From NCBI GenBank assembly GCA_964416305.1, contig CAYQDM010000016.1, forward strand, positions 1-64,000: a DNA stretch of 64,000 bases. The letters are read 5' to 3'. Origin of the DNA: Acidaminobacter sp964416305. Lineage in GTDB: Bacteria > Bacillota > Clostridia > Peptostreptococcales > Acidaminobacteraceae. The notes below the pieces were generated by a model. The model was not told the DNA's origin. It ran no database searches and worked only from the letters and a program-made list of their open reading frames with translations. Position 1 is the stretch's first letter, and every line of letters starts with the position of its first letter. The translations under genes were made by a program, and so were the position numbers. Below are positions 42,933-51,892 of this stretch, one piece after another.

Positions 42933-43424
42933 TTGAAGGATCAGGAGCTTAAAATCATTCAAACGGCAATCATCAACGAACTGGAAGGCTATGAGTTTTA
43001 CAAAATGGCCCACGAGAAAACCACAGATCCTTCTGTCAAAGAAGCCTTTTCGACTTTGGCAGAAGAAGAAAGAAAGCACATTGAGTGGCTGAAAGAGTTG
43101 TTTGAGAAGGTCAGAGACAGTGACGAGGACGTCATCAAGCTTTCCATGATGGATAATCCTCCTAGCCCAAATATTTTTAAGTGGGAAAATCTCGACAGAA
43201 CCAGCGCGAGCCTCGCGGTTTCTGTCTTTGGCATTGGCATTCAGATGGAGCGCATGTCTGTGGAATTCTATGAGGATGCTGCCAGGCGCTCTGAGATTAC
43301 CGCGGCACGCTCGCTGTTCGGAACTCTGGCCAAATGGGAGCAGGTACACCTGGATATGTTCTCCAAGGAGTATGACAAGCTTCAGAACACCTGGTGGGAA
43401 GATCAAGGATTTGCACCGTTTTAG
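42933..43424 (+). CDS. Ferritin-like/rubrerythrin-type di-iron protein
   Basis: 163 residues. The TTG start is 8 nt after AAGGAGG. Four-helix ferritin-like fold with two E-x-x-H/E-type motifs: NELEGYEFYKMAHE, LAEEERKHIEWLKELF, and SVEFYEDAARRSE with WEQVHLDMFSKEY. It lacks the C-terminal rubredoxin domain of true rubrerythrin. Such proteins usually handle peroxide or iron in anaerobes. Confidence 0.87.
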   Translation: MKDQELKIIQTAIINELEGYEFYKMAHEKTTDPSVKEAFSTLAEEERKHIEWLKELFEKVRDSDEDVIKLSMMDNPPSPNIFKWENLDRTSASLAVSVFGIGIQMERMSVEFYEDAARRSEITAARSLFGTLAKWEQVHLDMFSKEYDKLQNTWWEDQGFAPF

Positions 43425-43456
43425 GACTAGCTGAAACTTCAGGTACACAAAGGAAA

Positions 43457-43508
43457 CGGACAGGGGCATCTCGACTGCAGAATCGAGACATCTCCTGTCC
43501 GCTTTTTT
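43457..43508 (+). terminator. Intrinsic terminator after ferritin-like gene
   Basis: CGGACAGG and CCTGTCCG outer stem with TCTCGA / TCGAGA inner stem, then CTTTTTTG. Confidence 0.88.
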
Positions 43509-43647
43509 GTAAGTGTAGGAGCGAACTTGTTTTTCTGTTGCGAGGCACCACCGCAACAACTTACACCCAGAGCGTTTTTTCAACCGCCTCCATTAAACCT
43601 CCACATCGTTTTGTTATTCTTATAGGAGAATGAGGGAGGGATCTATT

Positions 43648-43866
43648 ATGATGATCATCTTTTGGGGCATAATTGGCTATGTCATTTATCTTGCAGTTAA
43701 AGGGAACGACACTTCAGGCAGACAGACTGTTTTTCAGTCCGGCTTGTCGGGTTTAGGCCACGACGGTTCAAAATACAATGCCGAGGCAACGCTAAAGAGC
43801 AGGTATGCTAAAGGTGAAATTGACGAAGATACCTATTTGAGGATGCTGCGCAATTTGCGTGGTTGA
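43648..43866 (+). CDS. Small SHOCT-domain membrane protein
   Basis: 72 residues from the ATG at 43648 (GGGAGGG upstream). One N-terminal membrane helix (IIFWGIIGYVIYLAVKG), a flexible middle and a C-terminal SHOCT motif (LKSRYAKGEIDEDTYLRML). SHOCT segments occur at the ends of many unrelated small proteins, perhaps for oligomerisation. Function unknown. Confidence 0.85.
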   Translation: MMIIFWGIIGYVIYLAVKGNDTSGRQTVFQSGLSGLGHDGSKYNAEATLKSRYAKGEIDEDTYLRMLRNLRG

Positions 43867-43888
43867 GAATTTTGAGAATTATACGTAA

Positions 43889-43919
43889 AAAAACCGCCTT
43901 ATTCGGGGCGGTTTTTTTT
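43889..43919 (+). terminator. Intrinsic terminator after SHOCT gene
   Basis: AAAACCGCC and GGGCGGTTTT arms with a T8 run; A-rich on the other side, so bidirectional with the convergent response-regulator gene. Confidence 0.88.
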
Positions 43920-43966
43920 GTGGTGTTCGTTGGATCACCTTTATAAATTGTACGAGAATTGTGAAG

Positions 43967-44002
43967 CTCTGGCACTGAAATGAAAGTTGTCCGCGTCACC
44001 AA
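43967..44002 (+). repeat. 24 bp-period array, one unit plus diverged first unit
   Basis: CTCTGGCACT at 43967 followed 22 bp later by GTCCGCGTCACC (43989). Same register as the arrays at 23820, 47471 and 53319. It lies just past the 3' end of the minus-strand response-regulator gene. Confidence 0.75.
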
Positions 44003-44010
44003 ACTGAAAA

Positions 44011-44841
44011 CTACCCTCGAAGCTTAAACACCAGCCAATCGGTATTTTCCTCAATTACAACCCGGACCTCTTCAAGTGTCGCGGAGACCTTCAGATGGTC
44101 CGCAATCAGCGCTTCAAAACGGTGCTTATAACCAGTATACAAGGATTTCCTGAGATAGGGTACGACGCCTGAATGCTCCTTGAGCCCCAGCAGTGAGGCT
44201 TCAAAAGGCGACTGGACTTCCGTCGCCCAGATTTCCAAATCATGGGTTCCCAGGGAGACGCGAACCTCTCTGGGGCCTTTGCCGGTGAGTGACTTCAGCA
44301 AATGAGCAAAGGCACTTTTCAAAGCCTTTTCGGCTTCAAGGCGCTGCTGACGGTCCATCAGCCGTCCCGCGGCGTCCCCGGATGACGACAGTTTGTCCTG
44401 AGCGATTCGGCAGAGGCTGTCCAGGAGTTCATCAGCTTCTATAGGTTTAACGCAGTACTTCACTATGCCCAGATCAATCGCTTTCAACACCGTTTCCAGG
44501 TCAGAGAATGCGGAGGTGATAATGACCGGGGTCAAAACGGATTCCTCCCTAAGGGTCTGGATCAGCGTAAAGCCATCCATTTTGGGCATCCAAAGGTCAC
44601 ACAGGATGACATCAAAGGTCTGGCGCCTGCAAAGTTCCAAAGCTTCCAAGCCATTGGAAGCCACCGACAGGGAGGCGACGCGTTTTTTGAGAAAATGCGC
44701 CAGCTCCTCCAAGGCTTCACGGTCGTCCTCCACATAAAGCAGGCGCAGGGTATTCAGCAGCGCCTCTGGTTTAGGGACTTCCGACCCACTAAGAGCAACG
44801 TTTTCACTCGAATTGTTCATTTTTTCTACACTCATCCTCAC
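44011..44841 (-). CDS. Response regulator with MpsC/DUF2294 output domain
   Basis: 276 residues (GTG at 44841; ATGs at 44835 and 44820 are alternatives). Receiver domain with LLYVEDDREAL, phosphorylatable Asp in DVILCDLWMPKMDG and Lys in YCVKPIEAD, a short helix, then FAHLLKSLTGKGPREVRVSLG...VIEENTDWLVFKLRG resembling DUF2294 (MpsC of the Na-coupled bicarbonate system). No DNA-binding domain is present. The gene overlaps the kinase stop by 4 nt, so the two form a cognate pair. Confidence 0.85.
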   Translation of the reverse strand: MRMSVEKMNNSSENVALSGSEVPKPEALLNTLRLLYVEDDREALEELAHFLKKRVASLSVASNGLEALELCRRQTFDVILCDLWMPKMDGFTLIQTLREESVLTPVIITSAFSDLETVLKAIDLGIVKYCVKPIEADELLDSLCRIAQDKLSSSGDAAGRLMDRQQRLEAEKALKSAFAHLLKSLTGKGPREVRVSLGTHDLEIWATEVQSPFEASLLGLKEHSGVVPYLRKSLYTGYKHRFEALIADHLKVSATLEEVRVVIEENTDWLVFKLRG

Positions 44842-47390
44842 TCACCAACCTTTCCAAACAGCGGGACCTCAATTTCAAACGCGCAGCCGGTTTCAGCCGG
44901 CACCAAAGTGAGGCGTCCGCCAAAAGCGGTTTCTATGATGGATCTGGCCATAGGCAGTCCGAGTCCGGTTCCGCCCTGGGCTTCTTTAGTCGTATAGTAC
45001 ATTTCAAAAACGCTGTCCGCGTCTGAAACCGGAATCCCCGGTCCTGAATCCTCAATCCGCACCGTCAGTGCATCCGGGTGCTGCTGTCCCAGAACGCGGA
45101 TGGTTCGGGGTTTCCCGGGCGGGTTGTGCTTCAGGGCATCAATCGCGTTGGAGATCAGGTTGAAGAGAACGTGAGAGAATTGGTTGTCGAAACCGACTAT
45201 AGGCTGAAGGCTCTCTAAATTCTCAGTTATAAGCGTGATGCCGGACACGCGCAGCTGCTCATCCACCAAACCCTGCACGAGCCGCACCGACTCCGCCACG
45301 GTGAAGTCGCGGGGCTCGGTGCGAGGATTTGAGAAATACCGGAAGTCGTCAATAGTCTCCGACATGCGGCGGATCAGCGCATTCGCTTTGAGATAGCAGG
45401 ACTCCACATAATCCGCATCATTCCCCGGGTCCCTGAGGTTCATAAGGACCAGGCGCAGAGTGTGCAGAGGCTGACGCCACTGGTGAGCTATGCTGCCAAT
45501 CATTTCGCCCATAGCTGCCATTCGGCCCTGATAGCGGATCAGCGCATCTTTTCTGCGGTTTTCCTCCAGTTCACGGGTGAAGAGCCGCTCCAGCTCGAGG
45601 TTGATCTCCTCCAGGTTCATGGACAGCTCGCCGGCCACAGGGCTTCCCATGAGGGTAGCGCCTGCCCCGCCTATTTCCTGAGCGACTTGACCAATGATCT
45701 TCCGAAAGCGCTCTTCCGCCCGGCGTACTGCATGGGCATCTCTGACTTCCTTGGTGATATCCGTCACCATACTCATATTGAGCATGGTGTCCGCGCCGGA
45801 ATCCCAGATGCGGGTGAGGACCATGCGGCCATGGAAGTGGTCTTCCTGATCAGGATTTTGAGGATCTGGCTTTCGAAGATACTTTTTCTCCATGGAATAG
45901 CTGGTAATTCGGCCTTCCATGAGGTCGCGGTGCAGTCCGGCGTCCAGGTCTCTGTTGTCGGCAGCGATCAGCTGATTGATGTTCATGGTGCAGAGCTCAT
46001 CCGCTGTGTACCCGGTCATGCTGCACCAGGCATCATTGACGTGGCGGATGTTCCCCTCCGAATCCGTCACGGTGATTCCCAGAACGGAGCTGCGGAAAAT
46101 GGTTTCATAGCGCGCGTTGCTGAGAACCAGCTGGCGCTCGGCGAGCTGGCGGTCGTCGATCTCCTTGAGGAGCAGGGTATTGCGGCGTTTGAGGTAAACG
46201 ACGAAAAAGAAGGTAATTAGGGCAGTCAGGATCAGGAAGGCGTAGGCCAGGTTTTTACGTGTATTTTCAAGCTGAGTCATCTTGACCTGGTCGTAGTCGA
46301 AGATCATGGCGTCCAGGTCCGGCACTTCTTCGATCATACCCAGGCTCTTCATGGCCTCCGCCATTTTAATCCATCGGAAAGGGTTAATGTTGCCGACCTC
46401 GACAATGGGATAGTGGGTCAGCTCAAGGACCTTCCCGGCCTGGTAAAGGTTGAAGTCGAGTAGGGCGGCTTGCGTCTCCGGGGCCGCGTCCGGGGCTGCC
46501 AGCCGCGTCACGATCAGCTCCGAGATCTCCATGGGATGCTCCAGAGCGTAGAACCAGCCCTTGATGCTCGCGCGCCTGAAACGCTCAACGAGCTCCGGGT
46601 TGCTCCTGGCGAGTTTACCCGACGTGAAAAGCGTATCCCCATAAAAATCAATGCCGTGTTCCGCCGGCCGGATCACCTTAACGGGAACGCCGGCTTTTTC
46701 GGCGGCATAAGGGATCTGTCCCAGGAAGTCCGGGACGACGTCAAAAGTCTTGTTCATCAAGTCCTCCAGGGTGAAGTCCCTGGTGATGTCCGTGGTGCGT
46801 GTGGCATAGGGCGCAATGCCTTCGCTGGCGAGGAGGGCCTGTAGCTCCAGGTCCAGAAGATCCCCCGGCCTTCTGGCGATATGCAGCTGGGACAGGTCGA
46901 ATACCGTGTTGCCGCGTTCTGCCAGCAAGGTGACGTATTCGACGGCGCTGCGCTGAAAGATGGAGGCTACCAGGATCAGATCCATGCCGGCGTCCTGAGC
47001 CATCATGAGGTTTGCGGCACCCACGCCAAAATCCGCGCGTCCTTCCTCGACCTCCAGGGCGGCATCCAGGATGTCCGGACTCTTCGCTGTAAAAGCAGGT
47101 CGTATGTCGACGTTCAGGCCTTCCTCTTCATAGTAGCCCATCCACTGAGCCGCGTAATAGCCGGCGAACTGGAACTGATGGTCCCAGCGCAGCTGCAGAA
47201 CGAGCTCAGTCAGGCCGGGCTGAGAGTGCGAAAAGGACGGAGCGCTGCCGATGGTCCCTTCACCCACCTCCGTCGCCGGAGCAGACGCGAAAGCGGGGAG
47301 ACAGAGCCATCCGAGGGCAAAGCTCAATGCAATGCTCAATGAAAGAAGGGGAGAGATATAAGACCTTACTCTATTGAAACGCTTAGTCAT
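44838..47390 (-). CDS. Sensor histidine kinase with THI5/NMT1-like extracytoplasmic sensor domain
   Basis: 850 residues from the ATG at 47390 (AAAGGAAA upstream). Signal sequence, an NMT1/THI5-like binding-protein domain (~50-350: LRWDHQFQFAGYYAAQWMGYYEEEGLNV), one membrane helix (~385), a PAS domain (~425-540: SVLGITVTDSEGNIRHVNDAWCSMTGYT), a His-kinase core with phosphoacceptor in GSIAHQWRQPLHTLR, N-box NLISNAIDAL and G-boxes DSGPGIP and GGTGLGLPMARS. THI5 domains bind pyrimidine precursors, so it may sense HMP or another heterocycle; the neighbouring NCS2 permease fits this. Confidence 0.9.
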   Translation of the reverse strand: MTKRFNRVRSYISPLLSLSIALSFALGWLCLPAFASAPATEVGEGTIGSAPSFSHSQPGLTELVLQLRWDHQFQFAGYYAAQWMGYYEEEGLNVDIRPAFTAKSPDILDAALEVEEGRADFGVGAANLMMAQDAGMDLILVASIFQRSAVEYVTLLAERGNTVFDLSQLHIARRPGDLLDLELQALLASEGIAPYATRTTDITRDFTLEDLMNKTFDVVPDFLGQIPYAAEKAGVPVKVIRPAEHGIDFYGDTLFTSGKLARSNPELVERFRRASIKGWFYALEHPMEISELIVTRLAAPDAAPETQAALLDFNLYQAGKVLELTHYPIVEVGNINPFRWIKMAEAMKSLGMIEEVPDLDAMIFDYDQVKMTQLENTRKNLAYAFLILTALITFFFVVYLKRRNTLLLKEIDDRQLAERQLVLSNARYETIFRSSVLGITVTDSEGNIRHVNDAWCSMTGYTADELCTMNINQLIAADNRDLDAGLHRDLMEGRITSYSMEKKYLRKPDPQNPDQEDHFHGRMVLTRIWDSGADTMLNMSMVTDITKEVRDAHAVRRAEERFRKIIGQVAQEIGGAGATLMGSPVAGELSMNLEEINLELERLFTRELEENRRKDALIRYQGRMAAMGEMIGSIAHQWRQPLHTLRLVLMNLRDPGNDADYVESCYLKANALIRRMSETIDDFRYFSNPRTEPRDFTVAESVRLVQGLVDEQLRVSGITLITENLESLQPIVGFDNQFSHVLFNLISNAIDALKHNPPGKPRTIRVLGQQHPDALTVRIEDSGPGIPVSDADSVFEMYYTTKEAQGGTGLGLPMARSIIETAFGGRLTLVPAETGCAFEIEVPLFGKVGE
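47247..47256 (+). repeat. Single GCCGATGGTC motif within the kinase gene
   Basis: Exact 10-mer, extended GCTGCCGATGGTCCC; antisense to the gene, where it codes Gly-Thr-Ile-Gly-Ser just after the signal peptide. Confidence 0.7.
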
Positions 47391-47470
47391 GGGCGATTTC
47401 CTTTCTTGCGGCGGCGTAGAAAGACAGGGACACAGCAACTGATAACCTAATTGAGAACTATTCACGCATG

Positions 47471-47557
47471 CTCTGGCACCAGATTGAAAGTTGTCCGCGT
47501 CACCAACTCCGAAACCGTCCGCGTCACCAACTCAAAAGTTGTCCGCGTCACCAACTC
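47471..47557 (+). repeat. 24 bp-period array, three units plus diverged first unit
   Basis: CTCTGGCACC at 47471, then GTCCGCGT at 47493, 47517 and 47541 (period 24). It lies in the transcribed leader of the minus-strand kinase gene, downstream of a likely TTGTTT-17-TAAAAT promoter at about 47600-47640. Confidence 0.8.
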
Positions 47558-47715
47558 AGTTCCAAATGCGGCTCGAGGTCTGTTGCCCGATCTTTTTTCT
47601 TTGAAAATTTTATCACAATGACGCCCCCCAAACAATGTAACGACTTCACAGAGAGTGAGTGGTCTCACGGCTGCAAACATAGGCAAAATTGTCTGAGGGA
47701 GACGCTTCCAAGAAG

Positions 47716-47766
47716 AAACGCCTGAAGCAGCCTTTCGCGGGTGCGAAAGGGGGCTTCAGGCGTTTT
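47716..47766 (-). terminator. Long hairpin terminator after the NCS2 permease
   Basis: AAACGCCTGAAGC (47716-47728) and GCTTCAGGCGTTT (47753-47765), with an inner TTTCGC / GCGAAA stem. T-rich on both sides. Confidence 0.82.
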
Positions 47767-47800
47767 CCTTGAATCAGTATCTTCTTGAACTTTTCTATGA

Positions 47801-49159
47801 CTATGCGTTTAGTGTTTCTTTCAGAGTGGTGTTGTCGTAACCATCGGCAGCTTCCAGCACTTCGACCTCTTCTTTGAGGAAGATGTTGAGCAGGAGCGCC
47901 GTGATGGTGCCCGCGCTGATGCCGGAGGAGAAGAGGCTCTTGACGAAGTCAGGGAGCTGGCTGAGGAATTCCGGACGCACCGTGACGCCAAGACCAAGGC
48001 CAATGGAAACCGCGATTATGATCATGTTTCGGTTGTTGAGCGGCACATCCTTCAGGGTCTTGATGCCCGCGGATGCCACCATGCCGAACATGATGATGCC
48101 AGCGCCGCCGAGAACCGGGTTCGGGATGATTGCGATGAGCGCGCCGACTTTCGGGAAGATGCCGAGGAGCACCAGCACTATGCCCGCCAGGGAAACGACG
48201 TGACGGCTGGCGACTTTGGTCATTGGGATCAGGCCGACGTTCTGGCTGAAAGAAGTGTTCGGGCCTGCGTTGAAGAAACCGGCGAGGAAGCTGCCCACGC
48301 CATCCGCCAGAATCCCTGCCGATAGTTGTTCATCCGTCAACTCTTGCTCCGCAGCTTCACCTACGGCCATCAGGCAGCCCACGGTTTCAATGGTCGTTAC
48401 GAGGTAAGCGGTGATGAAAGGGATTACGGCAGCCATGCTGAATGTGATGCCGAACTTGAGCGGCGTTGGGATGGCGAACAGAGAAGCGTCAGCCACGGCC
48501 TGCATATTGAGGAGACCGAGGGGCCAGCAGATGATATAGCCAAAGACAAGGCCAATAATGACAGAGGCGGAGCTGATAAAGCCTTTCCCATAGCGGTTGA
48601 GGAGGACAGTGATGACCAGTACTGCCATAGCAATTGAAATGTTGAGAACACTGCCGTAGTCCGCCGCACCGTAGCCGCCTGCTGCCCAGTCAATGGAGAC
48701 AGGAAGGAGCGTCAGCCCGATGAGCGCGACGACGGTACCGGTGACAATCGGCGGGAAAAATTTTCTGAGGGGCTTAATAAAACGGCTGAGGATAATTTCA
48801 ATGAAGGAGCCGAGCACCGTGGCGCCGAAGATGCCTGGAAGCCCCAGCATGGAGCCGACCGCGATGGAAGGTCCCACAAACGTAAAGTCCGTACCCATGA
48901 CGCATGGCACTTTCGCGCCAATTTTCCAGATGCCGCGGGCCTGAATCCAGGTCGTGACGCCTGCCATGAAGATCGCCGCGCTGACCAGGTAGGCTGTGTC
49001 TGCGGTATTGACGCCCAGAACGCCGGAGATGACAAGCGGCACGGCCACAATGCCGCCGAAGGCTGCCAGGATGTGCTGAAACGCAAGGACGAGGCTGATG
49101 TGCATAGGTGGTTTGTCATTGATCTTGTAAAGGATTTCAGATGTTTGCTTGACTCTCAT
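47801..49159 (-). CDS. NCS2-family xanthine/uracil permease
   Basis: 452 residues, about fourteen membrane segments. Typical UapA/PbuX features: QHILAAFGGIVAVPLVISG, MGTDFTFVGPSIAVG, the signature region NAGPNTSFSQNVGLIPMTKVASR and VLGGAGIIMFGMVA. It should import a purine (xanthine/uric acid) or uracil with protons. A structured leader and attenuator precede it (49241-49440), so expression is probably ligand-controlled. GAGGAGGAA precedes the ATG. The last codons carry one GCCGATGGTT motif. Confidence 0.92.
   Translation of the reverse strand: MRVKQTSEILYKINDKPPMHISLVLAFQHILAAFGGIVAVPLVISGVLGVNTADTAYLVSAAIFMAGVTTWIQARGIWKIGAKVPCVMGTDFTFVGPSIAVGSMLGLPGIFGATVLGSFIEIILSRFIKPLRKFFPPIVTGTVVALIGLTLLPVSIDWAAGGYGAADYGSVLNISIAMAVLVITVLLNRYGKGFISSASVIIGLVFGYIICWPLGLLNMQAVADASLFAIPTPLKFGITFSMAAVIPFITAYLVTTIETVGCLMAVGEAAEQELTDEQLSAGILADGVGSFLAGFFNAGPNTSFSQNVGLIPMTKVASRHVVSLAGIVLVLLGIFPKVGALIAIIPNPVLGGAGIIMFGMVASAGIKTLKDVPLNNRNMIIIAVSIGLGLGVTVRPEFLSQLPDFVKSLFSSGISAGTITALLLNIFLKEEVEVLEAADGYDNTTLKETLNA
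47839..47848 (-). repeat. Single GCCGATGGTT motif in the permease C-terminus
   Basis: AACCATCGGC extended CAGCTT; read as Ala-Ala-Asp-Gly-Tyr in the gene's sense. Confidence 0.6.
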
Positions 49160-49233
49160 GTGTGTTCCTCCTCAAATAAGTAGGTGAGTAGCGCCGCCTG
49201 AAAAAAATTAAGTATAAATCCCTCCTTGTGAAA

Positions 49234-49280
49234 TAAAAAAGGCCGGCAAACAGAGGTTTGTAAACCCCTGACTGCCGGCC
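49234..49280 (-). terminator. Attenuator in the NCS2 permease leader
   Basis: On the minus strand GGCCGGCAGTCAGGGG (49280 leftward) pairs with CCTCTGTTTGCCGGCC (to 49241), followed by TTTTTT. It lies 75 bp before the start codon, so it controls entry into the gene. Confidence 0.85.
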
Positions 49281-49390
49281 GTATGAAGCTTGAATGCGAT
49301 TCATCTTCACGATTGCCTACATTTTTGGAATTGTGATGGTGAAGTGTGTGGTGTCTGGTATGTAGTGTGTTGCTGCTTCACAGTGTCTCA

Positions 49391-49440
49391 ATGCCGTCAG
49401 TCTGGCGAACCCATGGTTTCCGGACTGCTTGCAGGCACTT
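49391..49440 (-). ncRNA. Structured leader RNA upstream of the attenuator; candidate ligand sensor
   Basis: On the minus strand TGCC...GGCA (outer, 49437/49392), AGTCCGG with CCAGACT and an inner AACC/GGTT stem build one compact hairpin about 110 nt before the attenuator. I do not recognise the purine (G-box) riboswitch core here. A purine-related or another riboswitch is possible. The whole 49160-49762 gap contains only this leader, a single motif copy at 49566 and the next gene's RBS. Confidence 0.35.
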
Positions 49441-49565
49441 TGATCTGCTGCTGGTTACAAATGTATCACAAAATTAAAAGTCTGACTATTTGTAAAAGTT
49501 CACAAAAGTAAGCGTGAAATTTTGTCGTTAAATTTTGAAAATTAATAACAATAACCAAAATTTGT

Positions 49566-49575
49566 GCCGATGGTC
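49566..49575 (+). repeat. Single GCCGATGGTC motif, intergenic
   Basis: GTGCCGATGGTCGC, no partner arm nearby, ~190 bp before the 49763 gene. Confidence 0.65.
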
Positions 49576-49762
49576 GCAACTATTTCATAATTTTAAGGCA
49601 TATTCTGCAGAAAACAAACTACATTGCATACAACCTAATCCACTTTCTCCATAGTGTACCCCGACAACCCCAACTTCTTCGTCAAGCAAAATTTCCAGCC
49701 CTGCACTATGACCAAGGCAGGCTTTTTGTTATAATAAATGGGTTAAAGAAGGAGGGGTCCCG

Positions 49763-51892
49763 GTGACCGACCTAATCACTCAAACTCAATCGCTGCTGGC
49801 ACTGCCGCTGGAAGAACTCATCGCGCACCTTGAAGACAGGGTCAACGCGCTGAATCGCGCCCACGACGGCATTTTGACTCAACTCCTGCTCGCAGCTGAA
49901 GATTATAAATCGGAAACGCCAAGTGCCACCCTCAAGGTCTTCCTGGTCGGCGGCGCTGTTCGTGACCTGATCCTGGGCTGCGACGTCCGCGACCTGGACG
50001 TGGTCATTGAAGGTGAGATCACGAAACTGACCGACCGCCTCACAAATATTGACTGGCAGTATTTCGACCGCTTCATGACCGCCTCTGGCATCCTGGACAC
50101 AGGGGAGATCGACTTGATCACCGCCCGCAGCGAACGCTACGAAGCCCCCGGGCAGCTCCCCTCAGTCACGCCAGGCACCATTGAAGACGATCTGAAACGC
50201 AGGGACTTCACCGTCAACGCCATGGCCCTTGAGCTCGAACTTCTGGATTATGTGCCTCCGGAAAACTGCGACACCCACGTCGGTAGAACAATCCTCATCC
50301 ACCTGCTCGATCCCCTGAAAGGCCTCGACGACCTAAAAGCCAAAGCCCTCAGAGTCCTGCATGACCAGAGCTTTTACGACGATCCCACCCGTCTGTACCG
50401 CGCGGTCCGCTACATGGCCCGAGTAGGTCTGACCCCGGTGGACACAACTCAAAGACAAATGAATGACGCCATAGAAGCGGGCGCGCTTAAAACCCTGAGC
50501 AATGACCGCATCATGCGAGAGCTGCTTCTCAATTTCAGTGACGGCCACTGCAAAGAGAGCCTACGCTTGATGCTCGACCTTGGTCTCCTCAGCCCCGCAA
50601 GCGACAACACCGCGCCAACCCCGGAGGCCCTCAACCAGGCCATAGCATTTGCCGGCGTCGTCGAACATGCCCCTGGCCTCTGCGGCGACGACAAGGCAAG
50701 CCTCCTCTTCGGCTATTTTTCCCAGACCTCCCCGGACTTCGCCGAGCGCTTTCGTCAGTGCTCGCTGCCCCGCAAACTCAAAAATGCGGCTCGCGCCCTG
50801 AACACTACGTCCCCCGAGGCCCTGGCCAAACAGCTGAACCTCCATGAGGTCCCACCCCTTAAATCCCAACTCGATCCGCCCGCCAAAGAACAGGCGGATA
50901 CCTCTGGTCACCCAACCCAAACCCAACCTCAACCCCAATCCTCACCCGGCACCTCCGCTTATTCTGTCAAGCTGGATGCTTTCGAAGGCCCCATGGACCT
51001 TCTGCTCCACCTGATCCAGGACAACGAAATCGACATCTACGATATCCCCGTGGCCACCCTCTGCACCCAGTACCTCGACTACCTGACCCATATGGAAACT
51101 GCCCGGGTCGACATTGCCGGCGAATTCCTGGTCATGGCTGCGACCCTCCTTGAGATCAAGTCCATGATGCTGCTGCCGGACCGCGAAGCGGGCATTTTCG
51201 AGGCCTGGGACGTAGCTGAGGACCCACGTACGGAACTCGTCACCAAACTCGTCGAGTACAAGCGCTACAAGGAAGCCGCACGGCTCCTCAGCGGCCTCGA
51301 GCTGCAGGATGGCGCCTATTTCACTCGGGAGGCCTCAGATCTCTCTGAAATCCTTCCTCAGAATCCGGAAACCCTCAACGAGCCAACCGAGATTGATCTT
51401 CTTACTGAAGCCTTGAAACGGGTGCTCACCAAACTGGATCGCACTGACACCCACAGAGAGCATTTTTTCTCCACCCTGAACCGCGAGCCCTATGCGGTGG
51501 AAGATGCCATCAAGGCGCTGACGGCACGTCTCAAGGAAGTGAACGACATATCTTTCGAAGCTCTATTCGAGGGCGGCGCGACCCGCAATGTCGTCGTGAC
51601 CACGTTTCTGGCCCTTCTTGAGCTTCTGAAGCTGAAGCGCGTTCGTGTGGTTCAGGATGAGATGTTCAGCGGCATCCTGATTCGGCGCAGGGAACCATCG
51701 GAAACTGAAGAGGAACTGATTCAGGAGTCCCTGCTGGAGCACTGGTATGAGACGTCTCAAGCCCAAGACAACCATACTGCTGCCGATGGTCCCCAAGTCC
51801 AACACCCACAAACCAAGGTTGAAAAATTCGACGAAAAAAACAGCGAAGAACACTTTGAAGACCACTACGATGAAGAAGGGGAGACCGACTGA
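49763..51892 (+). CDS. tRNA nucleotidyltransferase (CCA/PcnB-like) - ScpA fusion protein
   Basis: 709 residues from a GTG after GGAGGGG. Residues ~55-370: class II nucleotidyltransferase head and neck: FLVGGAVRDLILG (61-72), catalytic DLD (77-79), RRDFTVNAMAL (146-156), FYDDPTRLYRAVRY. A Pro/Gln/Thr linker (~372-399). Residues ~400-665: ScpA kleisin (KLDAFEGPMDLLLHLIQDNEIDIYDIPVATLC ... TFLALLELLKLKRVRVVQDEMFSGI in order). An acidic tail ends it. No stop, frameshift or internal ribosome site separates the halves. scpB follows with overlapping ATGA. ScpA bridges SMC heads; CCA enzymes mature tRNA 3' ends. Their physical union is unusual. Confidence 0.88.
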   Translation: MTDLITQTQSLLALPLEELIAHLEDRVNALNRAHDGILTQLLLAAEDYKSETPSATLKVFLVGGAVRDLILGCDVRDLDVVIEGEITKLTDRLTNIDWQYFDRFMTASGILDTGEIDLITARSERYEAPGQLPSVTPGTIEDDLKRRDFTVNAMALELELLDYVPPENCDTHVGRTILIHLLDPLKGLDDLKAKALRVLHDQSFYDDPTRLYRAVRYMARVGLTPVDTTQRQMNDAIEAGALKTLSNDRIMRELLLNFSDGHCKESLRLMLDLGLLSPASDNTAPTPEALNQAIAFAGVVEHAPGLCGDDKASLLFGYFSQTSPDFAERFRQCSLPRKLKNAARALNTTSPEALAKQLNLHEVPPLKSQLDPPAKEQADTSGHPTQTQPQPQSSPGTSAYSVKLDAFEGPMDLLLHLIQDNEIDIYDIPVATLCTQYLDYLTHMETARVDIAGEFLVMAATLLEIKSMMLLPDREAGIFEAWDVAEDPRTELVTKLVEYKRYKEAARLLSGLELQDGAYFTREASDLSEILPQNPETLNEPTEIDLLTEALKRVLTKLDRTDTHREHFFSTLNREPYAVEDAIKALTARLKEVNDISFEALFEGGATRNVVVTTFLALLELLKLKRVRVVQDEMFSGILIRRREPSETEEELIQESLLEHWYETSQAQDNHTAADGPQVQHPQTKVEKFDEKNSEEHFEDHYDEEGETD
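51782..51791 (+). repeat. Single GCCGATGGTC motif in the fusion gene's tail
   Basis: GCTGCCGATGGTCCCC, coding Ala-Ala-Asp-Gly-Pro in the unconserved acidic tail, where protein constraint should be weak. Confidence 0.7.
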
